This document shows positions 38,803-57,422 of a stretch of 64,000 nt of DNA, one piece after another. The stretch lies in contig CALZFC010000026.1 of the NCBI GenBank assembly GCA_945643635.1, positions 3,316,501 through 3,380,500 on the forward strand, written 5' to 3'. How positions within the stretch are numbered: position 1 is the first letter of the stretch; each line of letters begins with the position of its first letter. The position numbers and the translations under genes are program-made. The notes under the pieces were generated by a model. That model worked only from the letters and a program-made list of their open reading frames with translations. It searched no databases and was not told the DNA's origin. This DNA is from Allodiplogaster sudhausi (lineage: Eukaryota > Nematoda > Chromadorea > Rhabditida > Diplogasteridae).

Positions 38803-39338
38803 ATTTGGGCGCAGCTAATCCTGCAAGGGAACAGGCTTAAGGGGTGCATGATTTCTTGGCTGTTACTAGAAAAATACAACTCGGACCACTCTACCCACAG
38901 GGCAGCAGCTGCGTTGTGGATCAAAAAGGCGGATGAATCTCGAATTTGTGAGAGAGAGAGAGAGAGAAAGAGATGGAACGAGAGAGAGAGAGGGAGAGGG
39001 AGAGAGAGAAAGAGAGAGCGATGGAAGGAGAGACACAGAGAGGGAGAGATGGAAGGAGAGAGAAAGAGATGGAACGAGAGAGAAAGAGAGTGAGAGAGAG
39101 AGGGAGATGGAAGGAGAGAGAAAGAGAGGGAGAGAGCGAAGAGAGAAAGCGGGAGCTGCTGCAGTCAACTCGGACTGCCTGAGGCGATCCCAAAGAGGAA
39201 GAGGAGCGAGTCGGAAAGGGCTGGCGAGGATTTGGAGGGGGAGGAGAAGGGACGTGGATACGGATCGGGATGAACTATCTATGACCTGCAGTCTAGCTGC
39301 GCATTCCTTGCATCTACTCTTTCTCGATCTCTAGCCTT

Positions 39339-39379
<41 letters not shown>

Positions 39380-40071
39380 TTCTATTTCTTTCTTACTCTG
39401 TGTCTCTCAATCCACCTCTTACTTATGTTTGTCTCCCCTTTTCCATCCTGTACATTTCTCTCTCTTCTTGAGTCAATTTGCGTCACTATCGTTCTTCTTA
39501 TCTTCTTGGGTAGGCCAACACAAATTTCTCCAAATCGCAAATCTCGTATTTTCCCGGATCACTTCTTCCTCAATTTTCTACAACTCCAATTTTATCCCAC
39601 GAGGTAAAAACCCTCTGAATGAAGAGATTTCCTTTCAGAAACTGGCTATCGCTTGTGAAGAACAGTTGTGGATGATGAAAGAATGCACGTCTTTAGTCTA
39701 AGTAAGGAATCTTGAAATTGAAAAGTTCTTGCTTGGATTTGTGGATTTGGAGAGAACCATTCATGACACATGTATTTATGAGTATCACACGTACTTACAG
39801 GCAAACAGTTGAAGAAACTGTGGTAAAGAGAGCATAACAACATGGAGAGAAGGCCGAGAGACATCTACAAAGGAGGAGAGAGAACGGAGGAAAGTGAAAG
39901 GCCGGATTTGGATGGAGTGGATGAGGGGATGAGTAAATACTACTTGTCGACTAGATTCCATGATTGCCGATGAGTTGGTCAGTGCAAGAGAGAGAGAGAG
40001 AGAGAGCGAGAGAGAGCGAGAGAGAGAGAGAGCGAGAGAGAGAGAGAGGGAGAGAGAAAGAGAGAGGAGTA
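38803..40071. repeat. Intergenic spacer L2 / L3 with long GA array
   Basis: GA-rich array at about 38948-39145 (GAGA interrupted by GAGATGGAA phrases), CT tract 39339-39375, GA tract 39988-40068 directly beyond the L3 stop codon. No coding evidence; long open frames are repeat translations. Confidence 0.7.
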
Positions 40072-41721
40072 TTAGGAAGCATGGACAAGTCGCTCGAGGG
40101 TCTGCTTCGGATTCCGGATCATGTCAGCGATGGGCGAGTTGGAGATGCCACCATCCGAACCGGCCGCCTTTGATCGCTCATTCAGTTCTTGATTTTTCAG
40201 GACTCTGAAGGCACAAGAGCTTTTAGAGATAGCAAATGCGAGTGTAATTCCATAAATTGAAAGAAAAGTGTGTTCTCGACCTTCTCGCGAACACTTCCTT
40301 CTCCGACGGCCACTCACAGTCTGGCCCCTGGTAGATTGGCTTTGGCGAATTCCAGAAAACGTTTCCGCCGAAACCGCGCTTCGACAGGAATGCCGTGACT
40401 TCCTTGTTATGTTTCTGCAAGAAGGAGAAATCTCTCCGACGATGATAGCGAAAGTTATCGCTTCACGCTTTCTTCCGAGTGTCTTACTGACCTCATTAAA
40501 AAGCTAGTTTCCATAGCCTCATTTTTTTCTTCTCTTTCTTGGATTCACTTTCACATCAAGTATTGTGTAATCAGGTGAAAGCGAAATGGGTGTGAGAATG
40601 CTGTCTTTCTCGCGCTCATGCGCCGCCGATTTTCTACGATTTTCATGTTAGATGAAGATGGAGAGAGAGAGAGAGAGAGAGAGACCGAGAAAGAGAAAGA
40701 TTGACAAAGAGGTAGGGAGAGAGAGAAAGAGAGAGAGAGAGAGAGTTGGAAAAAGAGAGGGAGACAGAGAATGTGCAATATGGAGGGTGAAATGTCCCCC
40801 AGTACCTGAAAGAATGTGACGGGATCGCGCGCGAATACCATAAGTGACAATCGGTTCGCGTCAGATGCAATCAGATATTCGACGTTCCCTCCGCCCTCGA
40901 CAGTACCGGTCTCGTTGTCGAAGTTCGGGCCAGCACCGATCAGATAGACTAAGATGAAGATTGGTGTCAGCAAAGAGTGCAAGGTGTAAACAACAACAAC
41001 AACAACAACATAAATAGGTCTCTCCACTTGCAAAGGAAGAAAGGAAGGACTAACACTGGCGAGGGTAGAAGTACTCTTCCGTGTACATCCAGTACTGGCC
41101 TGCTCCGACCTTGTTCATGTCACGCTTGTACGTCTCAATGGGGCCCGTCTTCGACACAACTCGATATGCCTCTTCGATCGAGAATCCACCATCGCCCATA
41201 ATGACGTTGGGCTTGACTGAAAGTACACAGTGCTCTATCAAGCATCTAATATCTATTCTATTTTTATGGTTAACGGATTCCTGACTTACAGTACGCGACG
41301 TGACAGAACATCTGAGTTCGGAATACGTCAAAGTTAATGGCAGCCTTGAACATCTGCAATAGGTCACTTACTAATATTCTAGAGCAATATTCCAGACTAT
41401 TAACAAACAAAGAGAGTGTTTAAGATAAAATGCGTAGAAATCTTTTAGTAGTCATTCGAATTTAAATAACTGACCTGGTGCCACTTTCCCATGATATCCT
41501 TTACAGGGACGTCTACTGTGTCCATGTCACTCTGAAGCATGCTTCCGATACCGCCAAGGATTCCGCTGAATGCTTGTAGATCCAACTGAAAACAAGTTAA
41601 TCATGGACATCATTTTAATGCAAATTTGATATGCGTGAAGAGACAGACTTACCGAGTTTTCCCCAATGGCCGTGGCATAAGGAAGAGCTATGACAAGAAA
41701 TAGCAGCAGCTGATTCAACAT
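40072..41721 (-). CDS. Secreted lipocalin-like protein L3 (short N-terminus, extra C-terminal tail)
   Basis: Seven exons high to low: 41653-41721, 41475-41585, 41290-41353, 41055-41216, 40806-40948, 40281-40414, 40072-40204; 271 residues, all junctions in phase. Signal peptide MLNQLLLFLVIALPYATA. Unlike its three neighbours it has almost no extension: the G-x-W motif (DIMGKWHQ) is near residue 55. Then QMFCHVAYFKPNVIMGDGG, YWMYTEEYFYP, FYLIGAGPNF, YLIASDANRLSLMVFARDP. After GPDCEW, where L1, L2 and L4 stop within about ten residues, L3 continues about 57 residues with a charged helix-prone tail. Intron phases of the core match L1 and L4. A CT/GA tract lies about 190 bp upstream of the start. 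Ligand unknown. Confidence 0.83.
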
Positions 41722-41910
41722 GTCTGGGAGTGGAGGGGGCGTCTGTCCGGTCTGGCTGGCTAGCTTATGGCTGCTTGCAAGAGGCGGTCACTGTGCCTGA
41801 AGCACAAGAGCACTGTGGGAGAGCGGGCGGAGAGGCGATCCTTACACATCCAAACTTTCACTCATCCGGTGATGACCTCACGCCCTACTATTCCATCCGG
41901 GCTCGTCACG

Positions 41911-41941
<31 letters not shown>

Positions 41942-42502
41942 TCTTTCTCTTCTCTCTCTCACTCTCTCTCTTGTTCTCTCTCTATCCCCTCTCATTCTCT
42001 CTCTCACTCGATATCATTTCCAAACTATTTCGTCTGCTCACTACCATCTTTTAGCATGATGCATATTATTGGTCGTCCGCAAAAAATTTTCCAAATAAAA
42101 TGTTCCGATCGAAATCATATCTTCGAAAAAAGGGGTCTGATATGTGAATTCCTGCAAGATGAACATTGCCGGTTTGATCTCCAAAATACCGATCGCTATT
42201 GTGGCATTGTGTTACGGGAGATCTGTCGACAAACTGAATGATAGATGTGCAATTGTATTTTTGGAGTTGAGATTAACTTTGTCTTGGGTCAATACTTTTG
42301 ATCAGATGTTTATCTTCTTGACGTTACGACGACATACTATTATTATTATTACAATGATCATCTCAAGAGAATGCATCACAGAGAACTTCTGAGGTACTTA
42401 ACATGTAAAATACGAGTAAAGAAGCATCACTAATGTACAAATAGGAGGAGACGAGGACGGAGATCCACTCGTGAGGTCATGACAGGAGAGCAGTGCGGTC
42501 GA
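41722..42502. other. Intergenic spacer L3 / L4
   Basis: CT tract at about 41910-42005 on the L3 promoter side; otherwise AT-rich with nothing recognised. Confidence 0.55.
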
Positions 42503-45072
42503 TTACTTGCCGAAGACTTCGAAGGTGCTGTCGGCGTATTGGCACGAGCCATATGACGCAGGCTGCAGTAGGTTGAATGCCCGGATGAAGCCGTTGATGA
42601 AGCCTTGGTCTTCGAGCCACCGCAGAACTTCCACCTGAACATGACAATATTAATGTATGCAGCGTATGCAATTCTGACTATTCAGTTGTGATGGTTGGGC
42701 AACGTTCACTGATGAGATGATAAAAAACTGCAACTCTTGCCTCGTATTTCGCCTTGAAGGTGTCGGGGTCGCGGACGAGAACGGTGACGGGATACTTGAC
42801 CCAGTTGGACACAATGGCGTACTCGTACTGAGGATTGCCGAAGGGATCCTTTCCTTCCGGACCAAGCTTGTATACCCAGACTGCAAAACAACTTTTCATA
42901 GTCGCCTGAGGCCTTATGTTAGCGAATCATAAGAACTGACAAGGCTGAGCATCGCTGGTTTCGGAAGAGTGAAGTTGAAGCATAGCATCCTTGTTTCCTG
43001 ATCGGAAGGCGTATCCAATCGAATAGCGAACCGGCCCGAACTCGCTTCCCTCGCGGTAGATCTTTAGCGCAGTGAAAGTCGCCGTCTTGTCCGTTTTCGT
43101 AAGGCCACCGTCTGCAACAATTTAAATGGCTGAGTAAGTTCGTAATGAGAGGAATTATTTAACTATACCTCCCCCCTCTCTCTTTCTCTCTCTCTCTCTC
43201 TCACTCAGATTGCACAGACTAACAATGGTGCACGACGCATCGCTGTTCGGTTGCACGAGGAGAGTTGATTCCCTCGAACCATCTGCCCATGAACTTGGAC
43301 ATTTCGAAGTGCTCAGGAGTGGTGGGCAGAAGAGCGTCGGTGACGTTGTCGGCCAGGGTCTGGAGCTGCTCGGGAGGAAGGACGTCAGCAAGGGTCGTTC
43401 CGTTCGAGACACGACGGGTGATCGCGCCTTCACAAAAGGAAAAGCGTAAGCTCTTGACTTCACACTAATGTCATGGCGAATCTACGGACCGATGAGCTGG
43501 ACGACATCAATCTGGCCCTGAGAGTTGCGAGGGATGCCACCAGGCAGGAGAGGAATGCCAGGGATACGAGGGAGGCCGGCATGAGCCGGGCCACCTGCGG
43601 TGCCTCCTCCGAGAGCCGCAGCAAGGCCGGAGAGTGCTCGTTGTGCTGCCGAGGGCTGGCGACGGATCTCGGAACGGCGGACTTCCCCTCCTCCACTGGT
43701 GATGCTGTTGAGGGAAGAGCTGCTTGAGCTGCTGCTCTGCAATGTTCAATCATAACATTCAAAACCGGATTTCTTTACACGTTCCAACATTCCTCTGCTT
43801 CTCTCGGATTGTCTACAATAGATTCAGTTGCTTTCACTTTCACCGCTTTTGCCACTTTCCCCATACTAACAGCAGCAGACGAATCATCATCGTGAGACTC
43901 TGCGATGAATGACTTGCTGACTGGCCTATTAGCCGACTTCGTGATCGTCGATGCAGGGGCATCTTGCTGATTGGAAGTGGTGCCAAGCACATTTGGGATG
44001 CTTTGTGAAAGGGCATCAGCGACTCCGGCTGAAATTATATCATGGGGTGGTGCAGTTGAGAAACTGTGCTCTTGTGGCGCAATCGGCAGCGCGTTCGGCT
44101 GTTAACCGAAAGGTCGGTGGTTCGAACCCACCCAGGAGCGAACTTTTTGAAATTATTCGATTACATGTCGTAAAGTAACATAAGTGCAACACAAATTTGT
44201 CAAATGCAAAAACAAAATAACTGACTGTCTTTCACAAGTTTGCGAATAGAAGTTGATAGCAGACCAATAAGTCCGCTTTCGCCAGGAGTTTGTTCTGGGA
44301 GTGCAGCACCTCCTCCACCGCCTATGTAAACCGCTTATTAATAATATAAAAGTAAACAACCCTATGTTAGCAAAGAATGAGTTTATGACTAGAATTGAAA
44401 AGCGATCGGTTAGATCCGAAAAAAAAATTGAGTAGAGAACGAAACCTCCAGAGTGGAGTTCTTGTACTGCGCCAGCGAAGCCTCCCGGGTGGTTGCCAGT
44501 CAAGCCAGGAATACCGAAGGAGTCGAGTCCGAAGAACTTGATGAGCTGATTCTGGACATCGGGAGGGAGCGTGACTGGAGGAGGTGGTGGGGGAGTCGCG
44601 ATTTCAGGGGCATGTGGAATGAACTGCTGCGCACCAGGGGAGCCAGTCTGCTGGAAGGTCGGCTGCAGAGCAAGAGGGGCAGGGGGAGCAGCCGAGCCGA
44701 AGGGGGAAGATGCTCCAGCAGCTGAAGCTGGGGCAGGTGGCACGAACTGAGACGCAGTCTGAGGCGGCAGGCTCTGGGGAACTGCAGGAAGAGGAGCAGG
44801 CTGAGGAGGTGGAGGAGGTGGGGGTGGCTGCTGCCTGACTGCTTGGGGCTGTGCGACCTCTGCGACGGGTGGTGGCTGAACTGCACGCGGAGGAGACATC
44901 TGAACACGCTAGAAAGGTCATAATGAAGTGACATTGTCTGGGAGGTAACCTGGTCAAGGAATCTCGGCCTGTTGGGCTGAGGAGGTAGCCGGATGACGAC
45001 GGGTCGACTGGAATCTTCTTGGCATGTCACTAGGGCAGCAGCAACTGCGAGCAGCAACAGCTCGAGATGCAT
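42503..45072 (-). CDS. Secreted lipocalin-like protein L4 with proline-rich extension
   Basis: Nine exons high to low: 44950-45072, 44446-44899, 44226-44321, 43781-44028, 43490-43736, 43224-43427, 42941-43111, 42741-42880, 42503-42634; 604 residues, in phase. Signal peptide MHLELLLLAVAAALVTC. Extension of about 400 residues, first Pro/Gln-rich with runs of up to eight prolines, then Ser-rich. Core: FMGRWFEGINSPRATEQRC (G-x-W then Cys strand, here in one exon while L1 has an intron after FQ), YREGSEFGPVRYSIGYAF, FWVYKLGPEG, YEYAIVSNWVKYPVTVLVRDP, end CQYADSTFEVFGK. The exon ending at 42741 is best read with a GC donor (GCAAGA), which restores the helix length of L1-L3; a GT donor six bases on would add two residues. 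Intron 3 hosts a tRNA gene on the other strand. Confidence 0.83.
44068..44140 (+). tRNA. trnN-GTT: tRNA-Asn (anticodon GTT)
   Basis: A 73-base gene with acceptor pair GCTCTTG/CAGGAGC, A box TGGCGCAATCGG, anticodon loop CTGTTAA with GTT, T arm GGTGGTTCGAACCCACC, discriminator G and a T5 terminator at 44144-44148. It agrees almost base for base with the eukaryotic tRNA-Asn consensus. No intron. It lies in intron 3 of lipocalin L4 (44029-44225), on the opposite strand. Confidence 0.97.
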
Positions 45073-46467
45073 CGTCTTGCCTGACTGAGGAGAAAGTCAG
45101 TCGGAGGCTCACTCACTCTCTACCAGGGCGGCGAATGAAAGGGAGAAGACAATTGAAAGGTGGCGAGATCGGAAGAGTCAGCCAGCTGGCTCTCTCTTCC
45201 GAGGAGATCCAGCCATCCACGCAAACCCTTCTTTCTCCATTTCCCTCTCCGACTCTCTCTTCCCTGTCAGCTCGCGCAAATGCTCTAATGACCCAGTTCG
45301 AGTAGCCGTGAGCTGCCCTTTCGAGCATTCCGGATCAGATCCACACAACTCCCTTCGATCTCCTCTCATCCCAACACATGCCCAGAACATGGGGGGTATT
45401 GAGGGGCAGCAGAAGGGACGAGTACACACCCCAAAGACCGGTCAGATCTAGTGTGAACATCATTCGTTGCAGATGGTTGTAACCAGGCTCCTTTCCAAGA
45501 AACCAATTTATGCACCCAAGTTCCGCACCTCAGAATAGGGCTTTAGAAAAACTTGACAGCTTGATGATAATTATTTAAGAACGATCATACCATTAATTAA
45601 TGCTTGTCGAGGGTACATTAAAGGAAATATGTTATCTCTGGGACGTCTGTCTCAATAACAAGCATATCGTTTATAACTGATTAGATAAAACTTATACTTG
45701 ACTCTGAAACAGTAAAGGCTATTATCGACCTAGAATATTTCAATTCGTAAATGGTAGCATAGAACAGAACGCTTTGACATAAGCCAAAATCTACAGTACT
45801 GTCAAATATAAGGAATAAGAGAAACGAGAAAAAAACGCAGTCAGTAACAGCCTATGTCAACAAGCGATGGATTAGGACATACACAGGAAGAGGGAAAGAA
45901 AGATGAAAGCTGCTGGTGCAGCCGGCCCGCGGTTCAGGCCACGTACGAAGGAAGACGGGGCGAAGGCACCCCTCCGAAGCCTCTCTTCTAGAGGTGCGCG
46001 AGCGCGACCGAGAGATCACCAATATTGACAGAACTACAGAATAGGTACAAGGGACAGGGGGTGGCGTGGAGGACGAGATACTCTAAGCATTCCAGCCCGT
46101 GTCAAGTAGTTGCCCTTCAGTCACCACAAAACACAAGACGTCTCTACTGCAAAGAAAGCCTTCTAAAATTCAGGCAAGTAAATATAAATAGCATAATCTT
46201 TATAGTTAATATGGACTAAGTTTGAACGGGTAATTTAAGTGTTATTTGTAATAAGCAGAAAGACGAAGAGCTAATGGATGCAGAAGCGCCGCGTCTATTA
46301 CATTAATTACATTAAAAGGAAAGAAACGGAGAGCAGTGATTGAGAGATTGCAAGGCTGAGAGGGTGGAGGGGAGGAGAGAGGAAGCGACAGGGTGCGATG
46401 GCGACTTGTGGAAAGGGCAACGGAACCGTACGACTCGCGACCAGATTGTGCAGGAGGCTCAGAGAAC
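45073..46467. other. Intergenic spacer L4 / USP7 3' end
   Basis: 5' flank of L4 and 3' flank of USP7 (both minus strand). A GC-richer patch at about 45910-46010 has no tRNA or rRNA features that I can support. No gene seen. Confidence 0.5.
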
Positions 46468-52920
<6,453 letters not shown>

Positions 52921-53874
52921 TGCAATCTAATGAGAAGCGATATGTGACCCTGAAAGAAGAAACGGTGAAAATAAAAGGGCGAAACTATGAAAATTTAACC
53001 ACAATGTTGTGAAATAGTATCTCGGCGGATTTTCTCATGATAATGTAAAAGCAAGACGACAAGCATAACGGCACAAGTCTTGAAATCATTTGCACATAAG
53101 AATTACAAAACAATCAGAGTTTAGAGGAAACAACCCGTGCCCGTTTTTGAATTACAAAATGTCAATGTATCCGAACGAGAGAGCGATGAAGAAGAGGAGA
53201 GCCGAAAGAGGAAAAGAAACGGGTGCTATCCCCTCCTTGTCGTGCTCTCTCGCACTCACCCTTTCTCTCGTGCGCTGCGGTCGCGTCGTTTCGAGACCAA
53301 AAAGCGTGCGAAATTAAAGTGTGATTTTAGAAGGTGATTTCAGAATGAAGTATATTTCTGGTGATTATACCCTTGTTTCCGGCTCTAACAAAAGAAATAG
53401 ACGAAGGAACAAGCATCATTAACCATGCATGAAACAAATAGTTTTCTAGCACAAAATAGGAACATTTAGTCGGAATAATAAAAAGAATGACCAGCTAATG
53501 TAATGATTATTGACGCGAACATAATGAACAGCGATAAACATCAAAGACATTGGTTCATCAACAAAATAACCTTAAATATGCATCTCAATTTATTTTTTAT
53601 AAAGAGAGTTATCATAAATTAGTTTATGTCCTGCAACGATTACCCTTTTCAATATCATTACTCCTACTGTAGACCGTGGTGAGGGAATGGAAAGAGCGTG
53701 CAAATTGGTGAGAGTGGGGGCTGTTGTTTAATGCTGTAGTTTGCATTTATGAGTGATTGACTTTTTTATATTTATTTTATTATGTCGTGAGCGGTAATTC
53801 TGTGGATGGTGGTAGTGAGGAGAACGCCTGTTTTGTAGTTGATATCGTCTTGAATTCCATAATTGGAGGGCGGG
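52921..53874. promoter_or_regulatory. Divergent promoter region of USP7 (-) and NDUFS2 (+)
   Basis: The two start codons face away across 954 bp. No coding sequence is supported inside, so both core promoters and 5' UTRs must lie here or nearby. No specific motif is claimed; it is one of the few spacers without CT/GA arrays. Confidence 0.5.
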
Positions 53875-56822
53875 ATGGCGGCAGCAGCTCGTCTTCGGCT
53901 GCTTCTTCCTTCTGCGGCCCGTTCTGCTCCCGTCCAACTTGGCGGCCAGCCTCGACGCCACTCGCACACCATCTGGTACCCCGATGCAAAGTTCCAGCGT
54001 GAATTCAAGGTCAGTTTTCTGCTATTTGTCTCCTCATTCTTCTAATTACTGATAACCCTGAAAAAATGATTTTACTTTGATTAGATGGCTGGAACGCTTG
54101 GCAAGATCTGGTACTTGCCGCGCACCGAATTCAGTGAGAAGATTGGACTCGACAAGCTCTATGATCTTCTTGAAAGCGAGCCCGTCTATTCGGATGCCTT
54201 CGATACGAAGAAGCGGTTGGTTTACTTCGAGAAATTATATGTTATCTGATTTGATGAAGAAAACACTTATGCTTTCAGTGAGAAAGAGCTGGAGAATATG
54301 ATCCTGAACTTTGGCCCGCAGCATCCTGCTGCCCACGGTGTGCTGAGACTCGTGCTCAAACTTGAAGGAGAAGTCAGTACCATATTATTGCTGAATTACT
54401 ACGGGTTGTCCTGTTTGACTGTGAAAAATGGGCTATAAATTCCCATTCTGGTTATTTAATTATAAAATAAGCGTCCCTTTTACTTTAGGTAGTTATCAAG
54501 GCTATTCCTCATATCGGTCTGCTGCATCGGGCCACTGAGAAACTGATCGAATACAAGACATACACGCAGGTATGTTAACTGTTCCAAGTGTGGACTGTCA
54601 TGTTCATTCCGGTTTGCTTATGTTGACTACGAATGGTTGGTTTTGTTGAACTGCAGGCGCTGCCGTACATGGACCGCCTTGACTACGTGTCGATGATGTG
54701 CAACGAGCAGGCCTGGTCGCTTTCCGTTGAGAAGCTCCTTGGCATCGACATCCCGCCTCGTGCCAAATTCATTCGAAGTTTGTTCTTGCTATCGCAAATA
54801 TTCTTGAATCTCAGAGGACTATTTTTTTTGGGCTAACACGTTCTTTAAAGTCTAAAATAGTGAAGAAAAAGAATCAGCAAGTCCCATGCAATATTTGATC
54901 CCTTTTCTTACGATTTCATGATTGTTTATTTGCTGTTCTTCCTATTCTTCCCGCATCCGACATCCTCCCTTTCTATTCCCCTTCAACAATCTGTATTTTC
55001 ATGACAACCCATCTCATCTTCCAAATGTCTTTAGCAATGTTTGCTGAGCTGACTCGAATCCAGAACCATATCATGGGCATCACCACGCACGCGCTCGACA
55101 TTGGCGCCATGACTCCGTTCTTCTGGATGTTCGAGGGCGAGTTTACTTTTTGAAATACTGTACTTTGTAATAGTGCTCCTACCGTACGATCCATGAAGCA
55201 AGGTGCCATTTCAGAGCGTGAGAAGCTATTCGAGTTCTCCGAGCGAGTGTCGGGTGCGCGAATGCATGCGAACTATGTTCGACCTGGCGGAGTGGCCTGG
55301 GACATGCCTCTTGGCCTCATGGATGACATCTACGACTGGTTCGTGAGCCTATTCCATTGGCTCTAACCTTCTTCCTTCTCAGGGCTGTCAAGTTCCCGGA
55401 GCGAATCGACGAACTCGAGGACATGCTCACCGAGAATCGAATCTGGAAGGCGCGCACCATTGACATCGGTGAGTGGTTGCGTGAGTGGTCGCCTCCTCTT
55501 CAATCTGCATTGTTGTGCTTTGAGGTCTTGTATCCGCATCGGATGCTCTGAACTGGGGCTTCTCGGGTGTCATGGTGCGTGGCTCTGGCATCAAGCAGGA
55601 CGTCAGGAAGAGCCAGCCATACGATGCGTATGACCAAGTGGAATTCGATGTCCCCGTCGGAACTAAGGGAGACTGCTACGATAGGTACTCATTGTCATAA
55701 TCTATTTCATATTTGCCCACTTTATGCGATTATCTGAAATTTATCTGCTAGTTTTCTTTTTTATATTCTTTACCAGAAAAGTGGAAATGACTTTAAATAT
55801 GCCGAGAAATTTGTTGAATTGTTGGGGATGCTCCCTGTAGAAGATGACATCTTGGTGTGTGTCTTCAAATGATATCTCTTTTAGATATCTCTGCCGAGTG
55901 GAAGAGATGCGTCAGTCGCTGAATATCATCCACCAGTGCTTGAATAAAATGCCGGCTGGCGAGATCAAAGTGGATGACAACAAGATCGTCCCTCCGTCAC
56001 GCAGAGAAATGAAGGTTCTGATATCACAGCTGCTGGGTTTGTTTCTGCTAATAATAGTATAATTTCTTTTAAGGAGAGCATGGAGTCGCTAATTCACCAC
56101 TTCAAGTTCTTTACGGAAGGCTTCCAAGTTCCTCCTGGTGCCAGTTATGTTCCGATCGAAGCACCGAAGGGAGAGTTCGGTATTTACATTGTTGCCGACG
56201 GAACCAGCAAGCCATACAGGTCTCTTTCATACTTCATTTCTTTTATTCTTCATTTCCTCTTCACTATTCTGGACCCCGGGAGTTCCTTTGCTTATCCCTA
56301 CTCAGTGTTTAATGCCCTTTTTAAAAAAATCTTATATCTTTTCGAGTGTATATAATGAAACTTCGCGAAGATCATCGGTTTTCTAAGGTTCCTCCTTGGA
56401 ACGATAAATCTATATTGCTTGGAACGATAAATCTATATTGCTTGGAACGATAAATCTATATCTAAAATCTCTAATCTATACTGTTATATAGCATAATTTA
56501 CTAGCACTATGCCTAATTCTATTAAAAGATAGAATTGAAGTGTTATTTTTAATTTTTTTATCATTCAAGAAAGTTTAATGGATATGATCCAAATTATACT
56601 TATGTTAGTATAACAAAGTGGAAACTTCGTATTCGCTTGGGACCCTGGCAAAAGTGAGACCTATTTAAACAATGTCTTTGTCATAATTACAGATCCTACA
56701 TCCGCGCTCCCGGCTTCCCCCACCTGGCAGCCCTCCACGATGTCTGCTACATGTCATTGATTGCTGATGTAGTCGCCGTGATTGGCACCATGGACCTCGT
56801 GTTTGGTGAAGTCGACCGGTAG
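53875..56822 (+). CDS. NDUFS2: NADH:ubiquinone oxidoreductase 49-kDa subunit (complex I, NDUFS2)
   Basis: Twelve exons in phase: 53875-54009, 54085-54215, 54279-54372, 54489-54569, 54657-54777, 55035-55136, 55215-55338, 55383-55468, 55525-55684, 55885-56014, 56074-56219, 56693-56822; 479 residues (human 463). An Arg/Ala-rich N-terminus ([19 protein letters not shown]) is a mitochondrial presequence. Then [89 protein letters not shown], the quinone-site region, and the universal C-terminus FGEVDR. It forms part of the ubiquinone pocket in the matrix arm. The C. elegans counterpart is GAS-1. The exon ending at 55136 is followed by GCGAGT; only this GC donor restores the conserved FEEREK, so it is a sound GC-AG intron. 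Confidence 0.98.
56395..56460. repeat. 23-bp tandem repeat in NDUFS2 intron 11
   Basis: Almost three perfect copies of CTTGGAACGATAAATCTATATTG split as 23 + 23 + 20 bp. Confidence 0.9.
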
Positions 56823-57422
56823 ACTCTCTTCTAGCAACCACTCGTTTGTCCTTTCAGCGTAGAACACAGTTCAAATTATCCGCCCAATTATTTGTTACAT
56901 AAGATTTTTTATTACTACGGTATCAATAAATGTTTGGACGGAAAGGAGGAGGAAGTGCCACTAAGATTTCTGCGATTACAAGTGTTGAGTGTTCTGTGTC
57001 TCATGGACTTATCTCTGAAATGCGAGTGCGTACTGGATATTGATGCTCCGAATGAAGCTCTACAGCAACTGGGATGTGTTTGTTGGGAAGGTAAACTGGG
57101 TAGAGCACTGTTATATTTTTTTATTGGTTTGTTCGGAGAGAGTCCACTCATGTGACCAAACCATCTTGAAAGGCAGCATACAGTGTTCTTACTGTCCATG
57201 GAGGCCTTCGCGTTTTCTAATTATTCCGTAGCCGAGGAAAGGTTTCTCTGCGTCTCTGCCTTGCTGCTGGCACTGAGTACTCTCGCCCCCCTCACCCGCT
57301 CTCGTCTAGATCTGTGCCCACACAGCTCAGCCCTCTTCTAGCAGGGCAACAACGCGCGACCCGAGTGTGGATCCGGTAGCTGCGGTGACTCTCTTCTCGT
57401 GAAAGAGCGGTTGTCGTCAAGG
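56823..57422. other. Spacer NDUFS2 to PWWP-protein gene
   Basis: NDUFS2 3' end followed by a GC-richer 57230-57420 stretch that may be promoter/5' UTR of the next gene. The open frame at 56892-57155 has no recognisable domain and was not annotated. Confidence 0.5.

Noticed and set aside
44500..45072. 190-codon frame starting at the same ATG as L4
   Set aside because: It reads through the first L4 intron into the wrong frame of the Pro-rich exon.
45900..46020. GC-rich patch considered as a tRNA/SINE or rRNA fragment
   Set aside because: No convincing A and B boxes, no cloverleaf and no recognisable rRNA core sequence.
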